From: Burkholderia sp. E7m39
GTDB lineage: Bacteria; Pseudomonadota; Gammaproteobacteria; Burkholderiales; Burkholderiaceae
Direction: 5' to 3'
Length of the DNA stretch: 64,000 bases
NCBI GenBank assembly: GCA_001319865.1
Contig: BBSL01000034.1
Span: 62,001-126,000 of the forward strand
The notes beneath the pieces are model-generated. The model worked only from the letters and a program-made list of their open reading frames with translations. It did not search any database and was not told the DNA's origin. The position numbers and the translations under genes were made by a program. This document shows, piece after piece, positions 44,712 to 55,357 of the stretch. How positions within the stretch are numbered: position 1 is the stretch's first letter; every line of letters begins with the position of its first letter.

Positions 44712-45482
44712 ATGAGCAACCTGAATCCACAAACCGTCCTGAGCGTCCACCACTGGACCGATACGCTTTTCAGCTTCACCTGCACGCGCGATGCGTCGTT
44801 CCGCTTCGAAAATGGCCAGTTCACGATGGTCGGGCTCGAAGTCGACGGCAAGCCGCTGATCCGTGCGTACAGCATGGCGAGCGCCAACTACGAAGAGAAC
44901 CTCGAATTCCTCAGCATCAAGGTGCAGGACGGCCCGCTGACGTCGCGCCTCCAGCATCTGAAGGTCGGCGATCAGGTTCTGATCGGCAAGAAGCCGACGG
45001 GCACGCTGATGGCCGATAACCTGCTGCCCGGCAAGACGCTGTGGCTGCTGTCCACAGGCACGGGTCTCGCGCCGTTCATGTCGATCATCAAAGACCCGGA
45101 CGTCTACGACCGCTACGAGCGCGTGGTGCTCACGCACACCTGCCGTTTCGTCGACGAACTGGCGTACAAGGAATACATCACGGATCACCTGCCGGCGCAC
45201 GAGCACATCGGCGAACTGATCCAGGAAAAGCTGGTTTACTACCCGACGGTGACACGCGAGCCGTTCGCGAACCGCGGCCGCATCACGGACCTGATCGAAA
45301 CGAAGAAACTGTTCGACGATCTCGACCTGCCGCACTTCTCGCTGGAAAACGACCGTGTGATGCTCTGCGGCAGCCCGCACATGCTGCGCGACACGCGCGA
45401 ACTCCTCGACAGCCTCGGCTTCCAGGAAGGCAGCAACAACAATCCTGGCCATTACGTCGTTGAAAAGGCGTTCGTCGGCTAA
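44712..45482 (+). CDS. fpr: Ferredoxin--NADP(+) reductase
   Basis: 256 residues. FAD-binding RAYSMASANYEENLEF, NADP-binding LLSTGTGLAPFMSIIKDP and VMLCGSPHMLRDTRELL, C-terminal GHYVVEKAFVG. This is the short bacterial (subclass I) Fpr with a C-terminal extension. It transfers electrons between NADPH and ferredoxin or flavodoxin and helps in oxidative stress. It is followed by a strong terminator. Confidence 0.95.
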   Translation: MSNLNPQTVLSVHHWTDTLFSFTCTRDASFRFENGQFTMVGLEVDGKPLIRAYSMASANYEENLEFLSIKVQDGPLTSRLQHLKVGDQVLIGKKPTGTLMADNLLPGKTLWLLSTGTGLAPFMSIIKDPDVYDRYERVVLTHTCRFVDELAYKEYITDHLPAHEHIGELIQEKLVYYPTVTREPFANRGRITDLIETKKLFDDLDLPHFSLENDRVMLCGSPHMLRDTRELLDSLGFQEGSNNNPGHYVVEKAFVG

Positions 45483-45539
45483 TACTGCCGCGAACCGCGT
45501 CGGCGGGCGTTGACCACGCTTGCCGCGAACTGCAACACC

Positions 45540-45573
45540 GAAAACCGGAGCCTTCGCGCTCCGGTTTTTCTTT
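45540..45573 (+). terminator. Rho-independent terminator of fpr
   Basis: AAAACCGGAGC-CTTCGC-GCTCCGGTTTTTCTTTT: 11 pairs and a long T-run, 58 bases past the stop. Confidence 0.92.
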
Positions 45574-46027
45574 TGGCGCGCCGTCTGACGATTTCGCCGT
45601 TTGACGCCCCACGCAGCGCGCCCGCCGCCGCCGACATCCAGTCGGATACGCGGTTACAAATCCCATGACGATTCGTTAACTTTCGCTGTAGGCGTTTTTC
45701 CGACACGGGCGCCGCGTTTACCGCAACTATTGCGTGAAGTGCTGCGCTGCAAGCCTGAATAGACGGGCATTTTTTCTTTTTTTAAGATATGATCGCAGCG
45801 CAGCGGCATTTGACAGACTTTTAAGTTCCTGTCGTGTGTTTGTTACAGAATGTAAATTTCGTTACGCTGCGGCGTAGCGTTTTTCCGTCGTGAGGGTTCC
45901 TGCGGCGGACACATCTGGGAGTCAGCGTTCGCATGCGTTCTATCGTCTATGTGCTGCCGGTGCCGTGCTGCCGCATCGGCGCGTCCATCTCGTGAGCAGG
46001 GCCGTGGATACATCGATCGTGGTTCCG
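45574..46027. other. 450-base region upstream of the kinase gene
   Basis: It includes an AT-rich promoter-like segment around 45770-45860 (TTTTTCTTTTTTTAAG, then TGTAAATTTCG). The open frame of the kinase extends back to 45890 without a ribosome binding site. Confidence 0.4.
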
Positions 46028-46894
46028 ATGCACGCGGCCGTTGCGCTGTCGGGCGACGCTCACGCCCAGCGCGCGTCGGATGCGTTCGCCCGTCCCAAGT
46101 CCGCCGTGTCTCCCGCTCGCCGCAAACCGGCGACATCCGCCGCGGGCGCACCGTCCGCCGACGATGTCGCGCGTCTGCAGGCTCGCGTGCGGGAGCTTGC
46201 CGCCGAACTGACGCGGACCCACGAAGCCACCCGCCGCCACGTCGCGCAGGAGTTGCACGACAGCCTCGGCGCCGAGCTGACGGCCGCGCGCTTCGCGCTT
46301 GCCGGCGTCGAAACCTGGCTGCCCGCCGACGTCCCGCCGCAATGCGCTGCCGCGCTCGAAACCGCACAGCGTTCGCTTGACGCCGTGACGGAAGCCGCGC
46401 AACAGGCCGTCGCCGAACTGCATGCGCCGACGCTCGATAAAGGCATCGTCTGCGCGCTGTCCCACTGGATCAACAGCTTCGCCGCCCGCACCGGCTTGCG
46501 CATGAGCTTCGTCTGCGACGCGGACGTGCGTCTCACGCGCCTTTCCGCGGACGCGTCGCTGGCCGTCTTCCGCGTCGCCCAGGAAGCGCTGAACAACATC
46601 GCGAAACACGCGCGCGCGTCGGGCGCCGACATGCGCATCGAAACCACTGCCCAGCATCTGAGCATCGTCGTCAGCGACGACGGCATCGGCATTGCGCCGC
46701 ACGCCGGCCAGGACGAACGCCAGTTCGGCCTCGCGGGCATGCGCGCGCGCTGCAACGCGTTCGACGGCGAGCTGCGCATCGGCGCGGCTGGCGGCGGCGC
46801 GCGCGGCACCACCGTGCACGCCCGCTTCGCATGGAAAGCCTTGACGGGCAACGCGCCGCGCCCGCGCGCGCGCCGCACCGCCATTCGTTTGTGA
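46028..46894 (+). CDS. Cytosolic NarX-type sensor histidine kinase
   Basis: 288 residues from ATG 46028 (GTG 46004 or 45890 are longer options). No transmembrane helix. A coiled coil (DDVARLQARVRELAAELTRT) leads to the HisKA_3 box with the phospho-His in RRHVAQELHDSLGAE. The HATPase follows with AVFRVAQEALNNIAKHARAS, VVSDDGIGI and QFGLAGMRARC. It pairs with the LuxR-type regulator 17 bases downstream. The stimulus is unknown and must be sensed in the cytosol or through a partner. Confidence 0.9.
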   Translation: MHAAVALSGDAHAQRASDAFARPKSAVSPARRKPATSAAGAPSADDVARLQARVRELAAELTRTHEATRRHVAQELHDSLGAELTAARFALAGVETWLPADVPPQCAAALETAQRSLDAVTEAAQQAVAELHAPTLDKGIVCALSHWINSFAARTGLRMSFVCDADVRLTRLSADASLAVFRVAQEALNNIAKHARASGADMRIETTAQHLSIVVSDDGIGIAPHAGQDERQFGLAGMRARCNAFDGELRIGAAGGGARGTTVHARFAWKALTGNAPRPRARRTAIRL

Positions 46895-46910
46895 ACACCG
46901 ACTTTCCGTT

Positions 46911-47567
46911 ATGAGCTTGCGCATTCTGATCGCCGAGGACCACGCCGTCGTCCGTCAGGGCGTGCGGCAACTGCTGATCGACCGCGGCGTCGCCGACGAC
47001 GTCGACGAGGCGCAATCGGGCATGGAAGTGCTCGCGCAGGCGGCGAAGCACGTGTACGACACGATCCTGCTCGACATCTCGCTGCCGGACCTGAACGGCG
47101 TCGAGGTGCTCAAGCGCCTGAAGCGCAAGCTGCCGCGCGTGCCCGTGCTGATGTTTTCGATGTATCGCGAAGATCAGTACGCCGTGCGCGCGCTGAAAGC
47201 AGGCGCGGCCGGCTACCTGTCGAAAACCGTCGACGCGGCGCAGATGATCGCCGCGATCCAGCAGGTCGCGGCGGGCCGCAAGTACGTGAGCCCGGCGATG
47301 GCGGAAGCGCTCGCCGACTACGTGTCGTTCGACGGCGAGCAAATGCCGCACGAAAAGCTCTCCGACCGCGAGTACCAGACGCTGTGCATGCTCGCATCCG
47401 GCAAGCGGCTGACGGACATCGCGGCGGCGCTGTCGCTTTCCGTGAAGACGGTGAGCGTGTACCGCACGCGCCTGCTCGAAAAGATGAAGCTGCGCAACAA
47501 CGCCGAACTCACCTTCTATGTGATGAGCAACCGCCTCGTCGATCTGAATCCGGCGATGACGGCTTGA
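46911..47567 (+). CDS. LuxR/NarL-family response regulator
   Basis: 218 residues. Receiver domain with phospho-acceptor Asp in DTILLDISLPDLNG and Lys in GYLSKTVDAA, then a C-terminal LuxR-type HTH (LSDREYQTLCMLASGKRLTD, LSVKTVSVYRTRLLEKMKL). Partner of the preceding kinase. A 741-codon antisense frame over this region is a shadow. Confidence 0.95.
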   Translation: MSLRILIAEDHAVVRQGVRQLLIDRGVADDVDEAQSGMEVLAQAAKHVYDTILLDISLPDLNGVEVLKRLKRKLPRVPVLMFSMYREDQYAVRALKAGAAGYLSKTVDAAQMIAAIQQVAAGRKYVSPAMAEALADYVSFDGEQMPHEKLSDREYQTLCMLASGKRLTDIAAALSLSVKTVSVYRTRLLEKMKLRNNAELTFYVMSNRLVDLNPAMTA

Positions 47568-47693
47568 CGCAGCGCACGCGGCGCCCTGCTTTTGTGCACC
47601 ACCAAGGGCTGAAGAGTCCACTTCCGCTAAAATTGCGGGTTTTCCCCGACATTGGGCGCGCCCACACGCGTGCTTCACAGGAGACCCCGCCAA

Positions 47694-49091
47694 ATGTCCC
47701 TCTTTCGCAAGAAGAACGTCGAGCACATGATCGCCGGCGCGCAGGCTGCTGGCCTGAAGAAAGCCCTCGGGGCGCTCGATCTCACCTTTCTCGGCGTCGG
47801 CGCCATCATCGGCACGGGCATCTTCGTGCTGACGGGCACGGGCGCCGTACAGGCCGGGCCGGCGCTGATGCTGTCGTTCATCATCGCGGCCATTGCGTGC
47901 GGCTTCGCGGCGCTCGCGTACGCGGAGTTCGCATCGACCATTCCCGTCGCCGGTTCGATCTACACCTATTCGTACGCGACGCTCGGCGAACTGGCCGCGT
48001 GGGTGATCGGCTGGGATCTGATGCTCGAGTACGGGCTCGCGACGTCCGCCGTGTCGGTCGGCTGGTCGGGCTATCTGCAATCGCTGCTGTCGGGCTTCGG
48101 CGTCTCGCTGCCCGTCGCGCTGACGGCTGCGCCCGGCGCGCTGCCCGGCCACGAAACGCTGTTCAACCTGCCCGCGTTCCTCGTGATGATGGCGATCACG
48201 ACGCTGCTGTCCGTCGGCGTGCGCGAATCGACGCGCGTGAACAACCTGATGGTCGCGATCAAGGTGACGGTCGTGCTGCTGGTGATCGTGGTCGGCGTGT
48301 TCCATGTGAAGCCCGAAAACTGGCATCCGTTCATGCCGAACGGTCTGCCGGGCGTGTTCGGCGCGGCGGCCGTCATGTTCTTCGCGTTCATCGGCTTCGA
48401 CTCGGTGTCGTCGGCGGCCGAAGAGGTGAAGAATCCGAAGCGCGATCTGCCCATCGGCATCATTGCGTCGCTCGGCGTGTGCGCCGTGCTGTACGTCGCC
48501 GTCGCGGCCGTCGTGACGGGCATCGTGCCGTCGGCGCAGTTCGCGAACATATCGCATCCCGTGTCGTACGCGCTGCAGGTCGCGGGACAGAACTGGGTGG
48601 CCGGCTTCATCGATCTGGGCGCAGTGCTCGGCATGCTGACCGTGATTCTCGTGATGGCGTATGGCCAGACGCGCGTGATCTTCGCAATGTCGCGCGACGG
48701 CTTGCTGCCTGCCGCGCTGTCGAAGGTTCATCCGCGTTTCGCCACGCCGTTCGCGACGACGTGGATCGTCGGCATCGTGTTCGGTTTGATCGGCGCGCTG
48801 GTGCCGCTGAACGTGCTCGCGGAGCTGATCAACATCGGCACCTTGGCGGCGTTTTCGATGGTGTCGATTGCCGTGCTGGTCCTGCGCCGCACGCATCCCG
48901 ATCTGCCGCGCGCGTTCCGCTGCCCGGGCGTGCCCGTCGTGCCCGTTCTGGCCGTCGCGTCGTGTCTGTTCCTGATGGTCAACCTAAGCGGCATCACGTG
49001 GATCGCGTTCCTGATCTGGCTCGTGATCGGCATGCTGGTGTATTTCGGCTACTCGCGCCGTCATTCGAAACTCGGTCACGGCCATCGCTGA
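47694..49091 (+). CDS. APC-superfamily amino acid permease
   Basis: 465 residues from ATG 47694. Twelve membrane helices; FLGVGAIIGTGIFVLTGTGA in helix 1, FAALAYAEFASTIPVAGSIY in helix 3, FIGFDSVSSAAEEVKNPKRD. This is the cationic amino acid transporter (CAT/YhdG-like) group. It imports amino acids or polyamines by proton symport. Single gene with its own terminator. Confidence 0.93.
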   Translation: MSLFRKKNVEHMIAGAQAAGLKKALGALDLTFLGVGAIIGTGIFVLTGTGAVQAGPALMLSFIIAAIACGFAALAYAEFASTIPVAGSIYTYSYATLGELAAWVIGWDLMLEYGLATSAVSVGWSGYLQSLLSGFGVSLPVALTAAPGALPGHETLFNLPAFLVMMAITTLLSVGVRESTRVNNLMVAIKVTVVLLVIVVGVFHVKPENWHPFMPNGLPGVFGAAAVMFFAFIGFDSVSSAAEEVKNPKRDLPIGIIASLGVCAVLYVAVAAVVTGIVPSAQFANISHPVSYALQVAGQNWVAGFIDLGAVLGMLTVILVMAYGQTRVIFAMSRDGLLPAALSKVHPRFATPFATTWIVGIVFGLIGALVPLNVLAELINIGTLAAFSMVSIAVLVLRRTHPDLPRAFRCPGVPVVPVLAVASCLFLMVNLSGITWIAFLIWLVIGMLVYFGYSRRHSKLGHGHR

Positions 49092-49120
49092 ACAGCACAC
49101 GCGTAATTGGCCCATCATAG

Positions 49121-49157
49121 AGAGCGGCTCGCCACACACGGCGAGCCGTTTTGCTTT
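49121..49157 (+). terminator. Rho-independent terminator of the amino acid permease
   Basis: GCGGCTCGCC-ACACAC-GGCGAGCCGTTTTGCTTTT, 30 bases past the stop. Confidence 0.88.
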
Positions 49158-49439
49158 TCGGCGCGCTTTCATCGCGACGTTCATCGCGACATTCGTCGGA
49201 AAGAAAGCGTCGCGCGATTCGTGCAGCGCAGCATCTTCCCCGACGCAACGATCTGCATGCGGATGACAGTTTCCCAATAGCCGCCTCTCGCTTTTTGTGT
49301 TTTACTTTTCGACACAAAGATAAAAGCACCCAACCGAGCCGGTCCCTCGAAGCAGGCAGGCGGTAGGTAGTGAAGCGGGTCCGAACCGGTCTCGCCCCAA
49401 TCCGGGGCTCAATCCAAGGGCGTCCCAAGGAGACAGTTC
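49158..49439. other. Promoter region of the molybdenum hydroxylase operon
   Basis: About 280 bases with AT-rich TTTTTGTGTTTTACTTTTCG near 49290-49310 and the ribosome binding site AAGGAGAC at ~49427. No gene seen; no clear operator. Confidence 0.4.
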
Positions 49440-49940
49440 ATGGCGATCAGCATCAGTCTGACGGTGAACGGTTCACCCGTTACCGCGAACGTCGAACCAC
49501 ATACCCTGCTTGTCCAGTTTCTACGCGAACAGTTGCGCCTGACGGGAACTCACGTCGGCTGCGACACCGCGCAATGCGGCGCGTGCACGGTGCATCTGAA
49601 CGGCCGCGCGATCAAGTCCTGCAACATCCTCGCCGTGCAGGCCGAAGGCCAGCAGGTCACGACGATCGAAGGGCTGGCGAAGAACGGCGAACTGCATCCG
49701 ATGCAGGCGGCTTTCCGCGAATGCCACGGCCTGCAATGCGGCTTCTGCACGCCCGGCATGGTGATGAGCGCCACGGCCCTTGCCGACGCCAATCCCAACC
49801 TCACGGAAGAGCACGTGCGCGAACAGCTCGACGGCAACCTGTGCCGCTGCACGGGCTATCACAACATCGTCAAGGCAGTGATGCAGGGCGCGGACGGCAT
49901 GAAGTCCGGCGCCTCGTCGAAAGCCACCACGACTGTCTGA
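49440..49940 (+). CDS. Molybdenum hydroxylase small [2Fe-2S] subunit (CoxS-like)
   Basis: 166 residues. Plant-type ferredoxin cluster [10 protein letters not shown] with Cys 41, 46, 49 and 61. The second cluster domain contains CGFC and CRC ([25 protein letters not shown]). It passes electrons from the molybdenum site to FAD. First gene of the operon; the large subunit follows after ten bases. Confidence 0.95.
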   Translation: MAISISLTVNGSPVTANVEPHTLLVQFLREQLRLTGTHVGCDTAQCGACTVHLNGRAIKSCNILAVQAEGQQVTTIEGLAKNGELHPMQAAFRECHGLQCGFCTPGMVMSATALADANPNLTEEHVREQLDGNLCRCTGYHNIVKAVMQGADGMKSGASSKATTTV

Positions 49941-49950
49941 GGAGCCCGCC

Positions 49951-52338
49951 ATGAATGCACCCGATTCTCACCGCATGGTGGGCATGCCCGTTCGTCGCAA
50001 GGAAGACTATCGCTTCCTCACGGGCAACGGCCAATACACCGACGATATCGTCCTGCCCGGCCAGACTTACGCCGTGTTCCTGCGCTCGCCGCACGCGCAC
50101 GCGCGCATCAAAAGCATCGACACGCAAGCGGCGAAACAGTCGCCCGGCGTCGTCGCGATTTTCACGGGCGCCGATCTCGCCGCTGAAAGCGTGGGCGGCC
50201 TGCCGTGCGGCTGGCTGATCCATAGCGTGGACGGCAAGCCGATGCACGAGCCGCCGCATCCCGTGATTGCGCATACGAAAGTGCGGCATGTGGGCGATCA
50301 GGTCGCGCTCGTGATCGCGGATTCGGTGAAGGCCGCGAAAGACGCCGCCGAACTGATCGAAGTCGATTACGAAGAGCTGCCCGCTGTCGTCGATACCGCG
50401 CATGCCGCCGATCCCGGCCAGGCCGCCGTGCACGACGAAGTGCCCGACAACACCTGCTACACGTGGGGCCACGGCGACAAGGCGGCCACTGACGCCGCGT
50501 TCGCGAAAGCGCACCACGTGACGACGCTCGACATCGTCAACAACCGCCTCGTGCCGAACGCGATCGAGCCGCGCGCCGTCAACGCCAGCTTTTCGCCGCA
50601 GGACGACAGCTACACCGTCTACGTCGCGAATCAGAACCCGCACGTCGAACGGCTGCTGATGGCGGCGTTCGTGCTGTCGCTGCCGGAATCGAAAGTACGC
50701 GTGGTCGCGCCGGATGTCGGCGGCGGCTTCGGCTCGAAGATTTTCCTGTATGCGGAAGATGTTGCGCTAACGTGGGCGTCGAAGAAAATCCGCCGTCCGG
50801 TGAAGTGGACGGCCGAGCGTTCCGAAGCGTTCCTGTCCGACGCGCACGGCCGGGATCACGTGACGAAAGCCGAACTGGCGATGGACGCCGACGGCAAGTT
50901 CCTCGCGATGCGCGTGCACACGATCGCGAACATGGGCGCGTATCTGTCGACCTTCGCCTCCAGCGTGCCGACCATCCTCTATGCGACGCTGCTCGCGGGC
51001 CAGTACGCAACGCCAGCGATCTACGCCGAAGTGAAAGCGGTGTTCACGAACACCGTGCCCGTCGATGCATATCGCGGCGCGGGCCGTCCGGAAGCGACGT
51101 ACGTGGTCGAGCGGCTTGTCGAAACGGCCGCGCGCGAGATGAACATGGACCCCGCCGCGATCCGCCGGCTCAACTTCATTCGCTCGTTCCCGTATGCGAC
51201 GCCCGTCGGCCTCACTTACGACACAGGCGACTACGAAGCCTGTCTGTCGCGCGCGCTCGAACTCGCGGACGTCAAAGGTTTCGATGCGCGCCGCCAGCAG
51301 TCGGAGCAAAACGGCAAGCGCCGTGGCCTCGGCTACTCGTGCTACATCGAAGCGTGCGGCCTCGCGCCGTCGAACATCGCGGGCGCGCTCGGCGCGCGCG
51401 CGGGCCTGTTCGAAGCGGGCGAAGTGCGCGTGCATCCGACGGGCTCCGTCACCGTCTTCACCGGCTCGCACAGTCACGGCCAAGGGCATGAGACGACCTT
51501 CGCGCAAGTGGTCTCCGACCGCCTGGGCGTACCGATCGACAACATCGAGATCGTGCACGGCGACACGGGCCGCATTCCGTTCGGCATGGGCACGTACGGC
51601 TCGCGCTCGATTGCCGTCGGCGGCTCGGCGATCATGAAGGCGCTCGACAAGATCGAATCGAAAGCGAAGAAGATCGCGGCGCACCTGCTCGAAGCGTCGG
51701 CGGAAGATATCGAGTTCAAGGACGGCACGTTCCGCGTCGCAGGCACGGACCGCACCAAGACCTTCGCCGATGTTTCGCTGGCCGCGTACGTGCCGCACAA
51801 CTATCCGCTCGACAAGCTCGAACCCGGCCTCGACGAAAGCGCGTTCTACGATCCGACCAACTTCACGTATCCGGCGGGCGCGTACATCTGCGAAGTCGAA
51901 GTGGACGTGGATACAGGCGAGACGCGCATCGAGCGCTTCACCGCCGTCGACGATTTCGGCAACGTGATCAACCCGATGATCGTCGAAGGACAGGTGCATG
52001 GCGGGCTCGGCCAGGGCATCGGCCAGGCGATGCTGGAGCGCTGCGTGTACGACAACGAAAGCGGCCAGCTGCTGTCCGGCTCGTACATGGATTACGCGAT
52101 GCCGCACGCGTCCGATCTGCCGTCGTTCACCGTCGAAACCGCGAAGGGCACGCCGTGCACGCACAATCCGCTCGGCGTGAAAGGCTGCGGCGAAGCGGGC
52201 GCAATCGGTTCACCGCCCGCCGTGATCAACGCGATTCTCGATGCGCTCGCGCCGCTTGGCGTGAAGGATCTGCAGATGCCCGCCACGCCGCATCGCGTGT
52301 GGTCCGCGATTCACGCTGCACAACACTCACGTCCCTGA
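49951..52338 (+). CDS. Xanthine dehydrogenase-family molybdopterin-binding large subunit (form II CoxL-like)
   Basis: 795 residues. Aldehyde-oxidase/xanthine-dehydrogenase fold: [44 protein letters not shown]. The active-site loop AYRGAGR is at residues 373-379. Catalytic Glu in [15 protein letters not shown] near the end. True CO dehydrogenases (form I) have AYxCSFR in this loop, so this is form II and unlikely to oxidise CO. The real substrate may be an aldehyde, purine or N-heterocycle. Confidence 0.93.
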   Translation: MNAPDSHRMVGMPVRRKEDYRFLTGNGQYTDDIVLPGQTYAVFLRSPHAHARIKSIDTQAAKQSPGVVAIFTGADLAAESVGGLPCGWLIHSVDGKPMHEPPHPVIAHTKVRHVGDQVALVIADSVKAAKDAAELIEVDYEELPAVVDTAHAADPGQAAVHDEVPDNTCYTWGHGDKAATDAAFAKAHHVTTLDIVNNRLVPNAIEPRAVNASFSPQDDSYTVYVANQNPHVERLLMAAFVLSLPESKVRVVAPDVGGGFGSKIFLYAEDVALTWASKKIRRPVKWTAERSEAFLSDAHGRDHVTKAELAMDADGKFLAMRVHTIANMGAYLSTFASSVPTILYATLLAGQYATPAIYAEVKAVFTNTVPVDAYRGAGRPEATYVVERLVETAAREMNMDPAAIRRLNFIRSFPYATPVGLTYDTGDYEACLSRALELADVKGFDARRQQSEQNGKRRGLGYSCYIEACGLAPSNIAGALGARAGLFEAGEVRVHPTGSVTVFTGSHSHGQGHETTFAQVVSDRLGVPIDNIEIVHGDTGRIPFGMGTYGSRSIAVGGSAIMKALDKIESKAKKIAAHLLEASAEDIEFKDGTFRVAGTDRTKTFADVSLAAYVPHNYPLDKLEPGLDESAFYDPTNFTYPAGAYICEVEVDVDTGETRIERFTAVDDFGNVINPMIVEGQVHGGLGQGIGQAMLERCVYDNESGQLLSGSYMDYAMPHASDLPSFTVETAKGTPCTHNPLGVKGCGEAGAIGSPPAVINAILDALAPLGVKDLQMPATPHRVWSAIHAAQHSRP

Positions 52339-52350
52339 GCGGAGGCCGAC

Positions 52351-53148
52351 ATGTACTCATTCGACTATCAACGTGCAGCCGATCCGAAAAGCGCCGTCTC
52401 CGCCCTGACGGCCGACAGCGAAGCGAAATACTTGGCGGGCGGCCAAAGCCTGCTGCCGACGATGCGTCTGCGTCTCGCGCAGCCGTCGCAGCTGATCGAC
52501 GTGACGCGCATTCCGCAGCTCAAGGAAATTCGCGTCGAGCCGACCAAGGTGACGGTCGGCGCGGCCGTCTGTCACGCCGACGTCGGGAATCACGCGGACG
52601 TGCAGCGCGTGTTGCCCGCGCTCGCGTTTCTCGCGGCGCATATCGGTGACCGGCAGGTGCGCGCGCTCGGGACGATCGGCGGCTCGATCGCGAACAATGA
52701 TCCCGCCGCAGATTATCCCGCTGCCGTGCTCGGGCTCGACGGCACGGTCGTCACGGACCGGCGGCGCATTTCGGCGGCGGACTTTTTCGTCGGCATGTAC
52801 GAGACGGCATTGCAACCCGACGAGCTGATCGTGGCCGTCGAGTTTCCCGTGCCCGAAAAGGCCGCGTACGAGAAGTTCAGGAACCCGGCTTCGCACTTCG
52901 CGTTGACGGGCGTGTTCGTGGCGAAGACGGCGAACGGCGTGCGCGTGGCGATCACGGGCGCGGCGCCGTCGGTGTTTCGCGCGACGGAGCTGGAAAACGC
53001 GCTGTCGGCGAACTTCACCGAAGCAGCCGCGCGCGGCGTGACCGTCGCACCCGACGACCTCAACACCGACATGCACGCGAGCGCGGAGTATCGTGCTCAT
53101 CTGATTCCCGTGCTGACGGCGCGTGCGGTGCGGGCCGCGAACGGCTAG
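52351..53148 (+). CDS. Molybdenum hydroxylase FAD-binding subunit (CoxM-like)
   Basis: 265 residues. FAD-binding motifs AGGQSLLPTMRLRLAQP and RALGTIGGSIANNDPAADYP. The C-terminal CO-dehydrogenase flavoprotein domain follows (EKFRNPASHFALTGVFVAKT). It accepts electrons from the small subunit. Third gene of the operon, 12 bases after the large subunit. Confidence 0.94.
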   Translation: MYSFDYQRAADPKSAVSALTADSEAKYLAGGQSLLPTMRLRLAQPSQLIDVTRIPQLKEIRVEPTKVTVGAAVCHADVGNHADVQRVLPALAFLAAHIGDRQVRALGTIGGSIANNDPAADYPAAVLGLDGTVVTDRRRISAADFFVGMYETALQPDELIVAVEFPVPEKAAYEKFRNPASHFALTGVFVAKTANGVRVAITGAAPSVFRATELENALSANFTEAAARGVTVAPDDLNTDMHASAEYRAHLIPVLTARAVRAANG

Positions 53149-53230
53149 CGCAGGAGGCGAGCCGCGAGGCGCCCGAAGCTCGTCATGCCGCTTCGGGGCC
53201 GCCTCGCCTCGCTTCGTTTCAAGGAGAACC

Positions 53231-54118
53231 ATGCAGCCCGCTTCGATCGACGAAACCCTTGCGCAGCTCTCGCGCCAAGGCTACTTCGCGAGCCGTGAAC
53301 TGGCCACGGCGCTGTTTCTCGCACTGCGCATGGAGCGGCCGCTGTTCGTCGAAGGCGAGCCGGGCGTCGGCAAGACGGAACTGGCGAAGGCCGCGGCGGG
53401 CATGCTCGGCACGTCGATGCTGCGGCTCCAATGCTACGAAGGACTCGATACGGCGAGCGCGCTGTACGAGTGGGACTATCCGCGTCAGATCATGGCGCTG
53501 CGTCTTGCCGAAGCGTCCGGCGAAAAGCCCGACAGCAGCACGCTGTATCGCAGCGAATTTCTGCTCAAGCGCCCGTTGCTGCAGGCACTGATGCCCGATG
53601 CGAACCATCCGGGCGCGCGCCGCGTGTTGCTGATCGACGAAATCGATCGCGCGGACGAGCCGTTCGAAGCGTTTCTGCTCGAACTGCTGTCGGACTTCCA
53701 GGTGTCGATTCCCGAATACGGCACGGTGCGCGCCGAGCATCCGCCGCTTGTCGTGATGACGTCGAACCGCACGCGCGAAGTGCACGACGCGTTGAAGCGC
53801 CGCTGTCTGTATCAGTGGATCGGCTATCCGGAGCGCGAGCGCGAACTGGCGATCGTCGCGGCGCGCGCGCCCGAAACGGGCGAAGCGCTGCAACGGCGTG
53901 CCGTCGATTTCGTGCATCGGCTGCGCGGCATGGATCTGTTCAAGGCGCCTGGCATCGCGGAGACGATCGACTGGTGCCGCGCGCTCGCCGCGTTGACGGT
54001 CACAGAACTCGATCCGCAATCGGTGCAGGACACGCTCGGTGTGCTGCTGAAGTATCAGGACGATCTCGCCCGCTTCGACGCCGAGCAGATTCGCGAGTGT
54101 CTGGCGGCGGCGGAGTAG
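53231..54118 (+). CDS. MoxR-type AAA+ ATPase (CoxD-like maturation factor)
   Basis: 295 residues from ATG 53231 with AAGGAGA upstream. Walker A EGEPGVGKTELAKAAAGM, Walker B RRVLLIDEIDRADEP, sensor VVMTSNRTREVHD. In carboxidotrophs CoxD helps build the Cu/Mo active centre. Here it more likely assists Mo-cofactor loading (sulfuration) of the form II enzyme with the VWA protein that follows six bases later. Confidence 0.94.
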   Translation: MQPASIDETLAQLSRQGYFASRELATALFLALRMERPLFVEGEPGVGKTELAKAAAGMLGTSMLRLQCYEGLDTASALYEWDYPRQIMALRLAEASGEKPDSSTLYRSEFLLKRPLLQALMPDANHPGARRVLLIDEIDRADEPFEAFLLELLSDFQVSIPEYGTVRAEHPPLVVMTSNRTREVHDALKRRCLYQWIGYPERERELAIVAARAPETGEALQRRAVDFVHRLRGMDLFKAPGIAETIDWCRALAALTVTELDPQSVQDTLGVLLKYQDDLARFDAEQIRECLAAAE

Positions 54119-54123
54119 CGTCA

Positions 54124-55305
54124 ATGAACCTCACATGCGAACCCGGCCCGGCGACGCTCGCGCGCAACGTCGTGCATTTCGTGCGGCTGCTGCGCGGTGC
54201 CGGTTTGCCGATGTCGCCCGCGCAGGCCGTCGATGCCCTCGAAGCGTTGCGCTGGATCGATCTCGACCGGCGCGACGATGTGCGCGCGGCGCTCGCGGCG
54301 TTGCTGGTGCGCGCGCCCGACGAGCGCGATCTGTTCAACGCGGCCTTCGATCTGTTCTGGCGTGATCCCGACTGGGAAGGCAAGCTGCGCGCGCTGCTGC
54401 TGCCGAAAGTGACGAGCGGCATGCCGCCGCCGAAGCGCAACAACCGGCTCGCCGATGCGCTCGCCGTGCACCATGCGAACCAGCGCGAGCAGAGCGCGCC
54501 ACCCGCCGACAAGGACCGCCAGGAGTTGCACGCGCGCGTCACGTTCAGTGCCGAAGAGCGCCTGCGGCATCGCGATTTCGACACGCTGACGGCAGACGAA
54601 TGGCGCACGCTGCGTCATCTGATTCGCGCGCAGCGTTTGCCGCTCGCGATGGAGCGCACGCGTCGCCTGAAGGCGGCGTCGCGCGGCACGCATGCCGATC
54701 TGCGCGCAAGCGCGCGCCACGCGGTGCGCGCGGGCGGCGACTGGACCGTGTGGAAATATCGCGCCGTGGTCGAGCGCAAGCCGCCCCTCGTGCTGCTGCT
54801 CGATATCTCCGGCTCGATGAGCAACTATTCGCGCGCCGTGCTGTACTTCTGCCACGCGCTGCTGCAATCGCGCGAACGTCTGCAGGTGTTTCTGTTCGGC
54901 ACGCGGCTGTCGAACGCCACGCGCGCGCTCAAAGAGCGTGATCCCGACGTCGCGATTGCGGCGCTGGCCGATCAGGTGGTCGACTGGTCGGGCGGCACGC
55001 GCATCGGCGCGGCGCTGGCTGAATTCAACCGCCGCTGGGCACGCAGGGTGCTGACAGGAAGGGCAACCGTGCTGCTCGTCACCGATGGCCTCGATCACGA
55101 AGCCATCGATGTGCTCGATACCGAAATGGCCCGCCTGCGCCGCTTCGCGCATCGCGTCGTGTGGCTCAATCCGCTTCTGCGGTACAGCGAATTCTCCCCG
55201 AAGGCGCGCGGCGTGCAAGCGATCCTGCCGCATGTCGATGCGCACAAGCCCGTCCACAATCTCGATAGCCTGGCTGCGTTTGGCCGCGCGATCTCGCGCA
55301 ATTGA
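54124..55305 (+). CDS. VWA-domain protein (CoxE-like)
   Basis: 393 residues from ATG 54124. A helical N-terminal half and a C-terminal von Willebrand A domain with MIDAS motif LLLDISGSMSNYS, followed by GGTRIGAALAEFNRRWARRV and VLLVTDGLDHE. MoxR/VWA pairs act together in cofactor insertion. The gene is adjacent to the MoxR ATPase gene and in the same operon. Confidence 0.94.
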   Translation: MNLTCEPGPATLARNVVHFVRLLRGAGLPMSPAQAVDALEALRWIDLDRRDDVRAALAALLVRAPDERDLFNAAFDLFWRDPDWEGKLRALLLPKVTSGMPPPKRNNRLADALAVHHANQREQSAPPADKDRQELHARVTFSAEERLRHRDFDTLTADEWRTLRHLIRAQRLPLAMERTRRLKAASRGTHADLRASARHAVRAGGDWTVWKYRAVVERKPPLVLLLDISGSMSNYSRAVLYFCHALLQSRERLQVFLFGTRLSNATRALKERDPDVAIAALADQVVDWSGGTRIGAALAEFNRRWARRVLTGRATVLLVTDGLDHEAIDVLDTEMARLRRFAHRVVWLNPLLRYSEFSPKARGVQAILPHVDAHKPVHNLDSLAAFGRAISRN

Positions 55306-55357
55306 CGCGCGCGCCCCGCGACGCCGCGCGCGCCGCAATCACTGAAGGAGCAAGCTC

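Noticed and set aside
46671..48896. 741-codon minus-strand frame
   Set aside because: It is antisense to the response regulator and APC permease genes, with Arg/His/Asp-rich composition from GC-biased third positions.
49951..52338. Aerobic CO dehydrogenase (form I CoxL)
   Set aside because: The catalytic loop is AYRGAGR, not the Cys-containing AYxCSFR needed for the Cu-Mo site.
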